Origin: Paracoccaceae bacterium
GTDB taxonomy: Bacteria; Pseudomonadota; Alphaproteobacteria; Rhodobacterales; Rhodobacteraceae
Assembly (NCBI GenBank): GCA_028875855.1
Contig: JAGWVA010000027.1
Coordinates: 1 to 50,020, forward strand
Reading direction: 5' to 3'
Length of the DNA: 50,020 nt
In this document: positions 11,415 through 21,774 of the stretch, piece after piece
Position numbering within the stretch: the first letter of the stretch is position 1
Layout: every line of letters starts with the position of its first letter
The notes under the pieces: model-generated
Seen by the model: the letters and a program-made list of their open reading frames with translations, nothing else
Told to the model about the DNA's origin: nothing
Databases searched by the model: none
Program-made: the position numbers and the translations under genes

Positions 11415-12967
11415 TGAGCAACCTGCTTTCCCTCATCACCTTCATCCCGCTGGTCGGGGCGGCGATCCTTGCGCTGTTCCTGCGCGGCGGCGATGCGGCG
11501 GCTGCCCGCAACGCGCGCTGGTTTGCGCTGGCGGTCAGCGTGATCACGTTCCTCGTGTCGCTGAAGCTCCTGTGGGGCTTCAACCCGGCCGACACCGGCT
11601 TCCAGTTCGTCGAGGACCGGCCGTGGATTCTTGGCCTGCACTACAAGATGGGCGTGGATGGTCTCTCGGTGCTGTTCGTCATGCTGACGACCGCGCTGAT
11701 GCCTTTGACCATCGGCGCCTGCTGGAGCGTTGAGACGCGGGTCAAGGAATACATGATCGCCTTCCTCGCGCTGGAAAGCCTGATGATCGGCGTCTTCACC
11801 GCGCTTGATCTGGTGCTGTTCTACGTCTTCTTCGAGGCGGGCCTGATCCCGATGTTCCTGATCATCGGCATCTGGGGCGGCAAGCGGCGGATCTACGCGG
11901 CGTTCAAGTTCTTCCTCTATACCTTCCTCGGCTCGGTCCTGATGCTGGTGGCGATGATCACCATGTATGTGCAGGCGGGCACGACGGATATCCCGACGCT
12001 TCTGCAATTCCACTTCAGCGCCGGGCCGTTCCACCTGCTGGGCTGGCAGATCGCGGGCGGGGTGCAGACGCTTCTGTGGCTCGCGTTCTTCGCCTCCTTC
12101 GCGGTGAAGATGCCGATGTGGCCGGTCCATACCTGGCTGCCTGACGCCCACGTGGAAGCGCCGACCGCCGGGTCGGTCGTTCTGGCGGCGATCCTTCTGA
12201 AGATGGGCGGCTACGGCTTCCTGCGCTTCTCGATCGGCATGTTCCCGATCGCAAGCCACCTGCTGGCGCCGCTGGTCGTCTGGATGAGCGCGATCGCCAT
12301 CGTCTACACCAGCCTCGTCGCGCTGGTGCAGGAGGACATGAAGAAGCTCATCGCCTATTCGTCGGTTGCCCACATGGGCTATGTGACGATGGGCATCTTC
12401 GCCGTGAACCAGCAGGGCGTGGACGGCGCGATCTTCCAGATGCTGAGCCACGGCTTCGTCTCGGGTGCGCTGTTCCTGTGCGTCGGCGTGATCTACGACC
12501 GGATGCACACGCGCGAGATCGCGGCCTATGGCGGGCTTGTGAACCGGATGCCCGCCTATGCGGTGGTGTTCATGTTCTTCACCATGGCGAACGTGGGCCT
12601 TCCCGGCACCTCGGGCTTCGTGGGCGAGTTCCTGACGCTGATGGGCATCTTCCAGGTGAACACCTGGGTCGCGGCGGTCGCGGCCAGCGGGGTGATCCTG
12701 TCGGCGTCCTATGCGCTGTATCTCTACCGCCGCGTCGTCGTCGGCGATCTGGTGAAGGAGGCGCTGAAATCCATCACCGACATGAACCTGCGCGAAAAGG
12801 TGATCTTCGCGCCGCTCGTCGCCATGACCCTTCTGCTTGGCGTCTATCCGAGCGCGGTGACCGATATCATCGGCCCGTCGGTCAAGGCGCTGGTGACCCA
12901 TTACGACACGCAGGTGGCGGCGGCTTTCCCGACCACCAAGACCGCCACGCAACTGGCGAAGAACTGA
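11414..12967 (+). CDS. nuoM: NADH-quinone oxidoreductase subunit M
   Basis: This is an antiporter-like proton-pumping subunit (ND4 family). The frame is open upstream inside nuoL, but the ATG at 11414 overlaps the nuoL stop by one base and gives the expected N-terminus ([16 protein letters not shown]) and 517 residues. Core motifs include [40 protein letters not shown] and [15 protein letters not shown]. Ten bases separate it from nuoN. Confidence 0.97.
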   Translation: MSNLLSLITFIPLVGAAILALFLRGGDAAAARNARWFALAVSVITFLVSLKLLWGFNPADTGFQFVEDRPWILGLHYKMGVDGLSVLFVMLTTALMPLTIGACWSVETRVKEYMIAFLALESLMIGVFTALDLVLFYVFFEAGLIPMFLIIGIWGGKRRIYAAFKFFLYTFLGSVLMLVAMITMYVQAGTTDIPTLLQFHFSAGPFHLLGWQIAGGVQTLLWLAFFASFAVKMPMWPVHTWLPDAHVEAPTAGSVVLAAILLKMGGYGFLRFSIGMFPIASHLLAPLVVWMSAIAIVYTSLVALVQEDMKKLIAYSSVAHMGYVTMGIFAVNQQGVDGAIFQMLSHGFVSGALFLCVGVIYDRMHTREIAAYGGLVNRMPAYAVVFMFFTMANVGLPGTSGFVGEFLTLMGIFQVNTWVAAVAASGVILSASYALYLYRRVVVGDLVKEALKSITDMNLREKVIFAPLVAMTLLLGVYPSAVTDIIGPSVKALVTHYDTQVAAAFPTTKTATQLAKN

Positions 12968-12977
12968 GGTAACGGCA

Positions 12978-14417
12978 ATGAACCCTGGCGATTTTTCCAC
13001 CGTCCTGCCGGAAGTCCTCGTCGCGGTCTATGCGATGGCGGCGCTTCTGTTCGGCGTCTATACCGGCAAGGACAAGGCCGCGGGCACGATCCTTTGGGCC
13101 ACCGCCGCCGTCTTCGTCGCCATCGCCGTCTGGCTGGGCACGATGACCGGCACCCATACCGCCTTCAGCGGCATGTTCATCAACGACGCCTTTGCGCGGT
13201 TCGCAAAGGTCACGGTGCTTCTGTCGGCGGCCGTGGTCATGGTGATCGGGCAGGAGTTCATGGCAAAGCGGAACCTGCTGCGCTTCGAATATCCGATCCT
13301 GATCGCGCTGTCGGTCCTTGGCATGATGCTGATGATCTCGGCCGGCGACCTGATCGCGCTTTACATGGGGCTGGAGCTTCAGTCGCTGTCGCTTTACGTC
13401 GTGGCCTCGCTTCAGCGCGACAATGCCAAATCGACCGAGGCGGGCCTGAAATATTTCGTGCTGGGCGCGCTGTCCTCGGGCCTGCTGCTCTATGGCGCCT
13501 CGCTGACCTACGGCTTTGCGGGCACCACGCTCTTCTCGGGCATCGTCACCACGGTGCATCAGGGCGCGATGCCGATCGGGCTTCTGTTCGGGCTGGTCTT
13601 TCTGCTGGCGGGTCTCGCGTTCAAGGTTTCGGCCGTGCCCTTCCACATGTGGACGCCGGATGTCTATGAGGGCTCGCCCACGCCGGTGACCGCCTTCTTC
13701 GCCACCGCGCCGAAAGTGGCCGCCATGGCGCTGATCGCGCGTCTGGCCGAAGGCGCCTTTGGCAGCGCGCCGAAGGACTGGGGCCAGATCATCGCCTTCC
13801 TGTCGGTCGCCTCGATGTTCGTGGGGGCTGTGGCCGCGATCGGGCAAAAGGACATCAAGCGCCTGATGGCCTATTCGTCGATCAGCCACATGGGCTTTGC
13901 GCTGATGGGGCTGGCGGCGGGCACCGCGCTTGGCGTGAAGGCGATGCTGATCTACATGGCGATCTACGTCACCATGAACATCGGCACCTTCGCCTTCATC
14001 CTGTCGATGCAGAAGAATGGCCAGCCGGTCACGGACATCGCGGCCCTTCGCCAGTATTCGCGGCGCGAGCCGCTGAAGGCGCTGGCGCTGCTGGTGCTGA
14101 TGTTCAGCCTTGCGGGCGTGCCGCCGATGGTGGGCTTCATCGGGAAGTTCTACGTGATCTGGGCCGCCGTGCAGGCCGGTCTGGGCGGTCTGGCCATCCT
14201 TGGCGTGATCGCCTCGGTCATCGGCGCCTTCTACTACCTGCGCATCGTTTACTTCATGTATTTCGGGGAAGAGGTCGAAGGCATCGACTCCGGCGTGATG
14301 AACCCGGTGGGCTACGCGGCGCTGGTCGTGGCGGCCTTCATCATGGTGGCCGGCATGGTCAACCTCTTCGGGATCGAAGGGCTGGCGCAGGCGGCGGCGC
14401 AGACGCTTGTCCATTAA
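12978..14417 (+). CDS. nuoN: NADH-quinone oxidoreductase subunit N
   Basis: This is the third antiporter-like proton-pumping subunit (ND2 family), with 479 residues and many membrane segments. Motifs include [40 protein letters not shown] and [15 protein letters not shown]. It is the last nuo gene. The gene cluster goes on without a visible terminator: the next gene, birA, overlaps its 3' end by 11 bp. Confidence 0.97.
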   Translation: MNPGDFSTVLPEVLVAVYAMAALLFGVYTGKDKAAGTILWATAAVFVAIAVWLGTMTGTHTAFSGMFINDAFARFAKVTVLLSAAVVMVIGQEFMAKRNLLRFEYPILIALSVLGMMLMISAGDLIALYMGLELQSLSLYVVASLQRDNAKSTEAGLKYFVLGALSSGLLLYGASLTYGFAGTTLFSGIVTTVHQGAMPIGLLFGLVFLLAGLAFKVSAVPFHMWTPDVYEGSPTPVTAFFATAPKVAAMALIARLAEGAFGSAPKDWGQIIAFLSVASMFVGAVAAIGQKDIKRLMAYSSISHMGFALMGLAAGTALGVKAMLIYMAIYVTMNIGTFAFILSMQKNGQPVTDIAALRQYSRREPLKALALLVLMFSLAGVPPMVGFIGKFYVIWAAVQAGLGGLAILGVIASVIGAFYYLRIVYFMYFGEEVEGIDSGVMNPVGYAALVVAAFIMVAGMVNLFGIEGLAQAAAQTLVH

Positions 14418-15165
14418 GGACACATGGCCCGAGGGCGTGGCGCGCCACGTCCTCGGCGAGACCGACAGCACCAATGCCGAGGCCGCGCGGCTTGCCCCGC
14501 ACCTGAGCGGGCCGGCGTGGATCCTTGCCCATCGCCAGACCGCCGCGCGCGGGCGTCGGGGGCGGGCCTGGCAGATGCCGACGGGCAATTTCGCGGCGAC
14601 CTACGTCATGCGTCCGACCGAGCGGCCCGAGGTGGTGGCGCTGCGCAGCTTCGTGGCCTCGCTCGCGCTCTTCGATGCCTTCGTCGCCGTCTCGGGGCGG
14701 CCCGAACCCTTCGCGCTGAAATGGCCCAATGACGTCCTGCTGAACGGCGGCAAGGTGGCGGGCATCCTGCTGGAAAGCCTCGGGCAGGGGGCGTCGGTCG
14801 ATCATCTGGCGATCGGCATCGGCGTGAACCTTGTCGCCGCACCCGGCGCGGCCGAGGTCGAAGCCGGCGCGGTGCGCCCCGTGAGCCTGATCGAGGAAAC
14901 CGGCGCCCGCGTGACGCCCGAGGAGTTCCTGACCCAGCTCGCCCGTGCCTATGCGGCGTGGGAGGCGCGTTTCACCTCCGAAGGCTTTGCCCCGATCCGC
15001 AGCGCCTGGCTGGCCCGCGCGGCGCGGCTCGGGCAGCCGATCACGGCGAAAACCGGCCGTGAGACGCTGCTTGGCACCTTCGAGACGGTGGACGAGACGG
15101 GGGCACTTGTGCTGCAAACGGCGGGCGGGCGGCGCGCGGTGCCCGCGGCGGATGTCTTTTTCTGA
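14407..15165 (+). CDS. birA: Biotin--[acetyl-CoA-carboxylase] ligase, monofunctional
   Basis: This enzyme attaches biotin to the biotin carboxyl carrier of acetyl-CoA carboxylase and related enzymes. The catalytic core is complete: the ATP/biotin motif ([19 protein letters not shown]), [19 protein letters not shown], and the C-terminal SH3-like part ([16 protein letters not shown]). There is no N-terminal DNA-binding domain, so it is not a BirA-type repressor. The start is uncertain: TTG at 14407 gives 252 residues and overlaps nuoN by 11 bp without a good ribosome-binding site; a GTG at 14437 would shorten the protein by ten residues. In Rhodobacter-type genomes birA, coaX and RNase J commonly follow nuoN. 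Confidence 0.93.
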   Translation: MSIKDTWPEGVARHVLGETDSTNAEAARLAPHLSGPAWILAHRQTAARGRRGRAWQMPTGNFAATYVMRPTERPEVVALRSFVASLALFDAFVAVSGRPEPFALKWPNDVLLNGGKVAGILLESLGQGASVDHLAIGIGVNLVAAPGAAEVEAGAVRPVSLIEETGARVTPEEFLTQLARAYAAWEARFTSEGFAPIRSAWLARAARLGQPITAKTGRETLLGTFETVDETGALVLQTAGGRRAVPAADVFF

Positions 15166-15175
15166 CGGGGGTGCC

Positions 15176-15955
15176 ATGCTGCTCGCCATCGACTGCGGCA
15201 ATACCAACACGGTCTTCTCGATCTGGGACGGCACCGCCTTCCGCGCGACCTGGCGCATGGCTACCGATCACCGGCGGACGGCGGATGAATACTTCGTCTG
15301 GCTTTCGTCGTTGATGAGCCTGAACCGGATCGATGCGAGGATCACCGAGGCGATCATCTCTTCGACCGTGCCGCGCGTGGTGTTCAACCTGCGCGTCCTG
15401 TGCAACCGTTACTATGACTGCCGCCCGCTGGTCGTGGGCAAGCCGGAATGCGCGCTGCCCGCCGCGCCGCGCGTGGACATCGGCACGACCGTCGGGCCCG
15501 ACCGTCTGGTGAACGCGGCAGGCGCCTTCGACCGCTATGGCGGCGACCTGATCGTGGTGGATTTCGGCACCGCCACCACTTTCGACGTGGTGGACACCGA
15601 CGGCGCCTATATCGGCGGGGTGATCGCGCCCGGTGTGAACCTCAGCCTCGAGGCGCTGCACATGGCCGCCGCCGCCCTGCCGCATGTGGACGTGACGAAG
15701 CCGCAATCCGCGATCGGCACGAACACGGTTGCCTGCATGCAGTCGGGCATCTACTGGGGCTACATCGGCCTTTGCGAAGGGATCGTGCGCCAGATCCGCG
15801 CGGAACGCGACCGCCCGATGCGGGTGATCGCGACCGGGGGCCTTGCTCCGCTCTTCGAACAGGGCACGATGCTGTTCGACAAAGTCGATGACGACCTTAC
15901 CATTCACGGCCTGACCGTCATTCACCAATACAACAAGGAATTGACCCCCGCATGA
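15176..15955 (+). CDS. coaX: Type III pantothenate kinase
   Basis: This enzyme phosphorylates pantothenate, the first step of coenzyme A synthesis, using a monovalent cation. The ASKHA fold shows its phosphate loops: MLLAIDCGNTNTVFSIWDG at the N-terminus and DLIVVDFGTATTFDVVD in the middle, with the catalytic aspartate in GPDRLVNAAGA. The ATG at 15176 gives 259 residues, the usual length; the open frame continues upstream inside birA. Its stop overlaps the next start as ATGA. Confidence 0.95.
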   Translation: MLLAIDCGNTNTVFSIWDGTAFRATWRMATDHRRTADEYFVWLSSLMSLNRIDARITEAIISSTVPRVVFNLRVLCNRYYDCRPLVVGKPECALPAAPRVDIGTTVGPDRLVNAAGAFDRYGGDLIVVDFGTATTFDVVDTDGAYIGGVIAPGVNLSLEALHMAAAALPHVDVTKPQSAIGTNTVACMQSGIYWGYIGLCEGIVRQIRAERDRPMRVIATGGLAPLFEQGTMLFDKVDDDLTIHGLTVIHQYNKELTPA

Positions 15956-17628
15956 GCGATGACCGGCTGATCTACCTTCCCCTTGGCGGTGCCGGGGAAA
16001 TCGGGATGAACTGCTATGTCTATGGCTACGGGCCCGAGGGGCGCGAGCGGCTGATCGTCGTCGATCTGGGCGTGACCTTCCCGGACATGGAGACGACCCC
16101 CGGTGTGGACCTGATCGTGCCCGACGTGAGCTGGCTTGCCGAGCGCGCCGACCGGATCGAGGCGATCTTCATCACCCATGCCCATGAAGATCACGTGGGC
16201 GCGCTTGGCCACCTGTGGGACCGCCTGCGCGCGCCGGTCTATTGCCGCCGCTTCACCGCGACGATCGCGAAGATGAAGATGACCGATCAGGGCCATCCGG
16301 CCGAGGCGGTCAACGTCGTGGGCCCCCTGCCGGACGTGGTGGAGGCGGGCCCCTTCCGCGTGCAGTTCGCCCCCGTGTCGCATTCGATCCCGGAAAGCTC
16401 GGCGCTGATCATCGACACGCCGGCGGGGCGGATCGTGCATTCGGGCGACTTCAAGCTCGATCCCGATCCGGTAGTGGGCGAGGCCTATGACCCCGAGGCC
16501 AGCGCCGATGTGGCCGAGGCGGGCGTGAAGGTGCTGGTCTGCGATTCCACGAACGTCTTCAACACCCATGCGGGGCGCAGCGAAAGCTCCATCGGGCCGG
16601 CGATCCGCGAGCTGGTGGAGTCCTCGACGGGCATGTTCGTCGCCACCACCTTCGCCTCGAACATCGCGCGGCTGAAGACCTTGGCCGAGGCGGGCCGCGC
16701 GGCGGGCCGGTCCGTCTGCCTGCTGGGGCGCGCGATGAAGCGGATGGTCACCGCGGCCGAAGAGGCGGGCGTGCTCACGGATTTCCCGCCCATCGTGCCC
16801 CCCGAGATGGCGGCCGACATTCCCCGCCAGCACCTGATGCTGATCGTCACCGGCAGCCAGGGCGAGCGGCGGGCAGCGACGGCGCAACTGTCGCGTGGCA
16901 AGTATCTGGGGCTCGAGATGAAGGAGGGCGACACGTTCCTGTTCTCGTCCAAGACGATCCCCGGCAACGAACGCGGCGTGATCCGGATCATGAACGCGCT
17001 GTCGGAAATGGGCGTGAACCTCGTGGACGATCAGGGCGGGCGCTACCATGTCTCGGGCCATGCGAACCGACCCGATCTGGAACGCGTGCATGCCGCGATG
17101 AAGCCTTCGATCCTGATCCCGATGCATGGCGAGCACCGGCATCTGCGCGAACATTCGCGGATCGCCGCGGCGAAGGGGATCGCGTCGGATGTGGTGACGA
17201 ACGGCATGATGGTGGACCTGACGGGCGATGCCCCCGAGGTCGTGGAATTCATCGAGACGGGACGGACCTATCTCGACGGCACGGCGCAGGTCGGTGCGTT
17301 CGACGGGGTTATCCGCGACCGTATCCGCATGGCGATGAACGGGCTCGTGCTGGTGACGCTGATCGTGGACGAGGACGGCATACCGCTGGGAGAGCCTTGG
17401 GCGGAATGCCTGGGCCTGCCGCTGAAGGGACGCAACGGGCGCGCGCTTCTGGGCGTGATCGAGGCGGATCTGGCCGAATTCCTGGACCGTGCCGACCGTC
17501 ATACGCTGGCTGACGACGACAAGCTGGACGAGGGCATCCGCCGCGTCGTCCGGCAGGTGTCGATGGAAGAGGTCGGCAAGAAGCCCGAGGTCACGGTGGT
17601 GGTCAGCCGGCTGGGCGAAGACGACTGA
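15952..17628 (+). CDS. rnj: Ribonuclease J
   Basis: This is a metallo-beta-lactamase/beta-CASP ribonuclease of RNA decay and rRNA processing, 558 residues. The zinc-binding motif is THAHEDHVGAL, followed by the downstream His and Asp in PVSHSIPESSAL and VHSGDFKLD. The beta-CASP part shows ATTFASNIARL, TGSQGE and SGHANRPDLE, with PMHGEHRHL. The start overlaps coaX by ATGA, so it is likely translated from the same message as the nuo-birA-coaX genes. Whether it has 5' exonuclease or only endonuclease activity cannot be told from the sequence. Confidence 0.94.
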   Translation: MSDDRLIYLPLGGAGEIGMNCYVYGYGPEGRERLIVVDLGVTFPDMETTPGVDLIVPDVSWLAERADRIEAIFITHAHEDHVGALGHLWDRLRAPVYCRRFTATIAKMKMTDQGHPAEAVNVVGPLPDVVEAGPFRVQFAPVSHSIPESSALIIDTPAGRIVHSGDFKLDPDPVVGEAYDPEASADVAEAGVKVLVCDSTNVFNTHAGRSESSIGPAIRELVESSTGMFVATTFASNIARLKTLAEAGRAAGRSVCLLGRAMKRMVTAAEEAGVLTDFPPIVPPEMAADIPRQHLMLIVTGSQGERRAATAQLSRGKYLGLEMKEGDTFLFSSKTIPGNERGVIRIMNALSEMGVNLVDDQGGRYHVSGHANRPDLERVHAAMKPSILIPMHGEHRHLREHSRIAAAKGIASDVVTNGMMVDLTGDAPEVVEFIETGRTYLDGTAQVGAFDGVIRDRIRMAMNGLVLVTLIVDEDGIPLGEPWAECLGLPLKGRNGRALLGVIEADLAEFLDRADRHTLADDDKLDEGIRRVVRQVSMEEVGKKPEVTVVVSRLGEDD

Positions 17629-17659
17629 GGCAGCCCCGCGCGCTGCGCCGGGCCTTCCG

Positions 17660-19936
17660 TCAGAAGCGCATCGAGACGCCGATCACGCCCGCAAGCCCGG
17701 TCTTTCCCGCAACGTTGCCGGCATTGGCCTGCACCGCCAGCCCGCCGCGCAGGATCGCACTGGCCCAGAGCGGCCGGGCGTATTCGAAGCCTGCGTCAAC
17801 CTCGCGCGCGGCGGGGCTGAGCGGGATGGCGGCGTCCGAGAAGCCGGGGCCGCTGGCGGAATAGGAGACGGGCAGGGCCATGGTCGCGCTGCCGGCCGTG
17901 ATGGCGACAGGCGTTCGGGCAAAGAGCGTCAGCACGTCGCCGGGTCGAAAGACGTTCGTCCGGTCGAGCGCGACGCCCATGCGGTTGTAGGCCAGCGCGC
18001 TCATGCCCGAGATCATGCCGCCGGAAACGCCCGATGCCTCGCCGAATTCGGCGACGGCGCGCAGCGACGTGCCGGGTGCAAGGGGCGCGGCAAGGCCGAT
18101 CTTGACCGCCTGCACATGCGAGGTGGTGCCGTCGGTGTAGCCGGGCGCGCCCACGCCAAGGGCGCTGCCCCCCTCGTCGAAGCGGATGAAGCCAAGGCGC
18201 AGCGCGGCCTGACCCAGAGGCCAGTCGTGGCTGACGGAAAGGCCGGTCAGCGTATCGGTCCGGTCGCGCAGGATCGACAGGTGGAAGCCGTTCTGGTCCA
18301 GCACGTCGCGCAGGTTCCCGCCGTAAAGGACCGCCGCATCCGGATTGGCCATGAGGTCGATGTGGTTCAGCATCGCCTCGGCCGTTCCGCGGGCGATGGC
18401 GCCGTTGTAGGCCGCGGCCTCGGCCGTGGCGTCGGGCGAGGTGATGACGCCAAGGCGCAGGGTCGAAAGGTCGGTCACGGCCGGGGCGCCGACGATGGTG
18501 GTCGCGGGGAGCGTGAAGCTGCCGGCCATGGAGTCGAGCGCGATCACATGGGCGGGCGCCAGCGCCTTGGCCACGGCGTTGCCGCTGGCCGCACTGGTGA
18601 CGATGGCGGCCTGACCCACGGCGATCTGCTGGCCGGAGGCGGTCGGCACGCTGGTCTGGCCGATCGGCAGAAGCGCGGCCTTCAGGTCAAGAAAGCCCAT
18701 GCCGAATTCGCTGTTGTAGCCATGGACCACACCGGGCGCGAAGGTCACGCTGCCGGTGGGCGTGAAGAAGCCGTTGTAGGCCGTGGCCAGCAGCCGGTCG
18801 CGCAGTTGCGGGGCGGTGAGCGTGGGAAAGGCCTGCGCCAGCAGACCGAGCGCGCCCGTGACCTGCGGCGCTGCAAAGGAGGCGCCCGATCCCGCCGTGT
18901 AGCCCGTGGCCGTCTTCGAATCCGCGACCAACACCTGCCCGTTCGCGGCAAGGCAATAGGTCGCCGCCTCGGCGCAGGGGGCGGAGATGCGGGTCGCCCC
19001 GGTGATGGTGCTGTCCCCGCCAGAGGTGAAGGAGATCTTGGGGATCGCGTTGATGACTGCGATCCACGATCCTTTCAGCGCGGGATAAGCCGAGGGAAGG
19101 CCCGCCATCGCGTCGACGCTGGTCGCGCTGTAGTCGTTCTGCACGGCAAAGACGATGACGCCCGTCTTGGCGTAGGTTTGCAGCGCGGTCAGGTAGGATT
19201 GGGCGTCGGGCGCGGCAAAGAGCGTGGTGAAATTCGTATTGGCGACCGTGGAGCCCGCAAGGCCCCAGGAGTTGTTGACCGCCAACACCTTGCGGCTGGC
19301 CGCGTCGTTCATGTAGGTCGCCAGCTGGGACCAGTTGATCGGATTGGCATAATTCAGATAGCCGGTAAACAGATCGGCGCCGGGGGCAAAGCCCGTCATC
19401 TGGCCGTCCTGCCCGTTGCCCAGCATCACCGAGGCGACGGCCGTCCCGTGAAAATCCACCGTCCCGGTCGATCCGTCCTGCGCGATGGTCTTTCCGGCGA
19501 ACTGCACATGCGCCGTGTTCACGCCGTCGTCGATCAGCCCCAGCGTGACGCCCTTTCCGGTCAGCCCGGTGGAAAAGGCATAGTCGAGATGTGCATCGAT
19601 CAGCGCGTTCGACGTCTCGTTCGCGCCATTCGCAAAGACCGGGCTGCCGGGCACGGTGAGCGTCAGCGTGAGGGTGGCATTCTTGAACGTCGAGACCGTC
19701 CGGAGCGCCAGCACCTTCGCCATGTCGAAGGCGGTGACGTAATACTGGTCCCAGGGGAACGCGAGGCTGCCGCCGGTCTGCGTCGCGCCGGGCGTGCCGG
19801 TCTGCGCGGTGCCGGACGAGGTCGTGCTGCCGGTTCCTGCCGCCGCCCCGGCGTCGCTGCCACCGCCACAGCCCGCGAGCCCCGCAAGAAGCAGGGCGCA
19901 AAGGCTGCCGCGGATGAGATTGCGAAGGGCTGACAC
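17660..19936 (-). CDS. Lipoprotein subtilisin-like serine protease with outer-membrane-like C-terminus
   Basis: This is an S8 family protease. I chose the GTG at 19936: GGAG lies 8 bp upstream and the N-terminus then reads MSALRNLIRGSLCALLLAGLAGC, a textbook lipoprotein signal with Cys23. The longer TTG start at 19975 has no ribosome-binding site. A Gly/Thr/Ser-rich linker (24-58) leads to the protease domain. The catalytic triad is Asp136 (GLIDDGVN), His163 (FHGTAVAS) and Ser353 (GSGASFAAPQ), with Asn267 as probable oxyanion residue. The last 250 residues alternate like beta strands and end in GVIGVSMRF, a terminal Phe typical of outer-membrane barrels. This looks like an autotransporter, comparable to the lipidated NalP of Neisseria; the barrel is inferred. 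It converges with rnj. Confidence 0.85.
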   Translation of the reverse strand: MSALRNLIRGSLCALLLAGLAGCGGGSDAGAAAGTGSTTSSGTAQTGTPGATQTGGSLAFPWDQYYVTAFDMAKVLALRTVSTFKNATLTLTLTVPGSPVFANGANETSNALIDAHLDYAFSTGLTGKGVTLGLIDDGVNTAHVQFAGKTIAQDGSTGTVDFHGTAVASVMLGNGQDGQMTGFAPGADLFTGYLNYANPINWSQLATYMNDAASRKVLAVNNSWGLAGSTVANTNFTTLFAAPDAQSYLTALQTYAKTGVIVFAVQNDYSATSVDAMAGLPSAYPALKGSWIAVINAIPKISFTSGGDSTITGATRISAPCAEAATYCLAANGQVLVADSKTATGYTAGSGASFAAPQVTGALGLLAQAFPTLTAPQLRDRLLATAYNGFFTPTGSVTFAPGVVHGYNSEFGMGFLDLKAALLPIGQTSVPTASGQQIAVGQAAIVTSAASGNAVAKALAPAHVIALDSMAGSFTLPATTIVGAPAVTDLSTLRLGVITSPDATAEAAAYNGAIARGTAEAMLNHIDLMANPDAAVLYGGNLRDVLDQNGFHLSILRDRTDTLTGLSVSHDWPLGQAALRLGFIRFDEGGSALGVGAPGYTDGTTSHVQAVKIGLAAPLAPGTSLRAVAEFGEASGVSGGMISGMSALAYNRMGVALDRTNVFRPGDVLTLFARTPVAITAGSATMALPVSYSASGPGFSDAAIPLSPAAREVDAGFEYARPLWASAILRGGLAVQANAGNVAGKTGLAGVIGVSMRF

Positions 19937-20012
19937 CGGGACACTCCGAACCGTGCCGACAGTGTAAGCCCTCAAATCGTTAAATCATTGCGAACAAGTA
20001 ATGTGATTGTTC

Positions 20013-21545
20013 TCAGTGCTCGTCCTGTTGCGCGGCCGTCACAAAGCTGCGGCGCAGGAAGTCGGGCATGTGATCGCCCATGCCCACCACACGCTCGTCG
20101 TCGCGCTCGCGGCGCTTGTCGCCGGGGCGGCCATCGCGCCGACCTTCGCGGCGGCGGTCGTCGCGGTCGGGACGGGGCGGGCGGGCAGCCGCGGCGGGCG
20201 CCTCTTCGGGGGCGCGTTCTTCGACGACGGCGACCGGCAGCGGCTCCATCGCGGCAACCTCGCCATGTTCGGCCACGGGACGCGGGGGCCCGTCGCGGCG
20301 GCGGCTGCGTTCCGGGCGTTCGCCGCGTTCGGGACGCTCGCCCCGTTCGCCGCGGCGCGGGCGGCGGTCGTCGCCCTTGCGTTCCGGGCTGGCCTCGAAC
20401 GCCGGCACTTCGCCCAGCGGGATCGCTTTCTTGATCAGCCCTTCGATGGCGGACAGGTATTTCTCGTCCGCGGGCACCGTCAGGGTGAAGGCCTTGCCCT
20501 CGCGCCCGGCGCGGCCGGTCCGGCCGATGCGGTGGACGTAGTCCTCGGGATGGGTGGGCACGTCGAAGTTGAAGACATGGCTGACCGAGGGGATATCAAG
20601 CCCGCGGGCGGCGACGTCAGAGGCGACGAGCAACTGGATCGCGCCGTCGCGGAAACCTTCAAGCGTCTTCATTCGCATCGACTGGTCCAGATCGCCATGG
20701 ATCGCGGCGGCGTTGAAGCCATGCGTCTTCAGCGACTTGGCGACCACATCCACATCCATCTTGCGGTTGCAGAAGATGATCGCGTTCGTGCAGGCAGCGC
20801 CTTCCTTGCGGATCAGCTCGCGCAGGACGGCGCGCTTTTCCGAGAAGCCGCGATCCTTGCGGGTGGGGGTGATCGCGATGCGCTGCTGTTCGATCGTCTC
20901 GGAGGCGGTGGCCTGCCGGGCGATCTCGATCTTCACGGGGCTGTGCAGGAAGGCGTTGGTGATCCGCTCGATCTCGGGCGCCATGGTGGCGGAGTAGAAG
21001 AGCGTCTGCCGCGTGAACGGCGTCAGCGAGAAGATGCGTTCGATATCGGGGATGAACCCCATGTCGAGCATCCGGTCCGCCTCGTCCACCACCATGATCT
21101 GCACGCCGGTGAGCAGCAGCTTGCCGCGTTCGAAATGATCGAGCAGACGGCCGGGCGTGGCAATCAGCACATCGACGCCGCGGTCGATCAGCCGGTCCTG
21201 CTCGCCAAAGGAGACGCCGCCGATCAAGAGCGCCTTGGTAAGCTTGAGATGCTTGGTATAGACGTCGAAGTTCTCGGCCACCTGGGCGGCGAGTTCGCGC
21301 GTCGGGCACAGAACGAGGCTGCGCGGCATCCGCGCGCGGGCGCGGCCATTGGCCAGCATCGTGATCATCGGCAGCGTGAAGCTTGCCGTCTTGCCGGTGC
21401 CGGTCTGGGCGATGCCGAGCACGTCCTTGCCCTCAAGCGCGGGCGGGATGGCCTGGGTCTGGATCGGGGTGGGGGTTTCGTAGCCGGCATCGGCCACGGC
21501 TTGCAGGACCCTCGGGTCCAGCGCGAGGTCAGAGAATTTCGTCAT
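20013..21545 (-). CDS. RhlE-type DEAD-box RNA helicase
   Basis: This is an ATP-dependent RNA helicase of 510 residues. The motifs are in order: Q motif (GYETPTPIQTQAIP), motif I AQTGTGKT, PTRELAAQ, TPGRLLDHF, VDEADRMLDMGF, SAT, and HRIGRTGRAG. A long Arg/Gly/Asp-rich disordered tail (about 390-500) ends in a hydrophobic DFLRRSF patch. The MTKFSDLALDP start at 21545 has AGGA 5-9 bp upstream; the open frame reaches 111 bp further but lacks support. Likely roles are ribosome assembly, RNA decay or cold adaptation, with RNase E or J as possible partners; the exact RhlE/SrmB/DeaD subgroup is not certain. It could be cotranscribed with the protease 76 bp downstream. Confidence 0.93.
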   Translation of the reverse strand: MTKFSDLALDPRVLQAVADAGYETPTPIQTQAIPPALEGKDVLGIAQTGTGKTASFTLPMITMLANGRARARMPRSLVLCPTRELAAQVAENFDVYTKHLKLTKALLIGGVSFGEQDRLIDRGVDVLIATPGRLLDHFERGKLLLTGVQIMVVDEADRMLDMGFIPDIERIFSLTPFTRQTLFYSATMAPEIERITNAFLHSPVKIEIARQATASETIEQQRIAITPTRKDRGFSEKRAVLRELIRKEGAACTNAIIFCNRKMDVDVVAKSLKTHGFNAAAIHGDLDQSMRMKTLEGFRDGAIQLLVASDVAARGLDIPSVSHVFNFDVPTHPEDYVHRIGRTGRAGREGKAFTLTVPADEKYLSAIEGLIKKAIPLGEVPAFEASPERKGDDRRPRRGERGERPERGERPERSRRRDGPPRPVAEHGEVAAMEPLPVAVVEERAPEEAPAAAARPPRPDRDDRRREGRRDGRPGDKRRERDDERVVGMGDHMPDFLRRSFVTAAQQDEH

Positions 21546-21774
21546 ATGCGTCCTGTCGTCGGGTATCGGACCCGAGCGGATTTCAAGGGGGACGCATTGT
21601 CCGGGCGTCCCGGCGTCGGTTCGTTCCTGCGATGGAACATGGGGCGCATACCGCAAAACGGCAAGAAGGTCAATGTTTCACACCGGTCCCGGGACGTTCA
21701 GGCCATGGGCCGCCGGGTTTGCCCTTGGCCCGGTGCGGGCTATCTTGATCCGGGCCACATCACGGGAGGGCGAC

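Noticed and set aside
17489-19933. Forward frame of 814 codons opposite the subtilase
   Set aside because: The reverse strand encodes a protease with complete catalytic motifs and signal peptide; the forward frame is Arg/Gly-rich with no domain.
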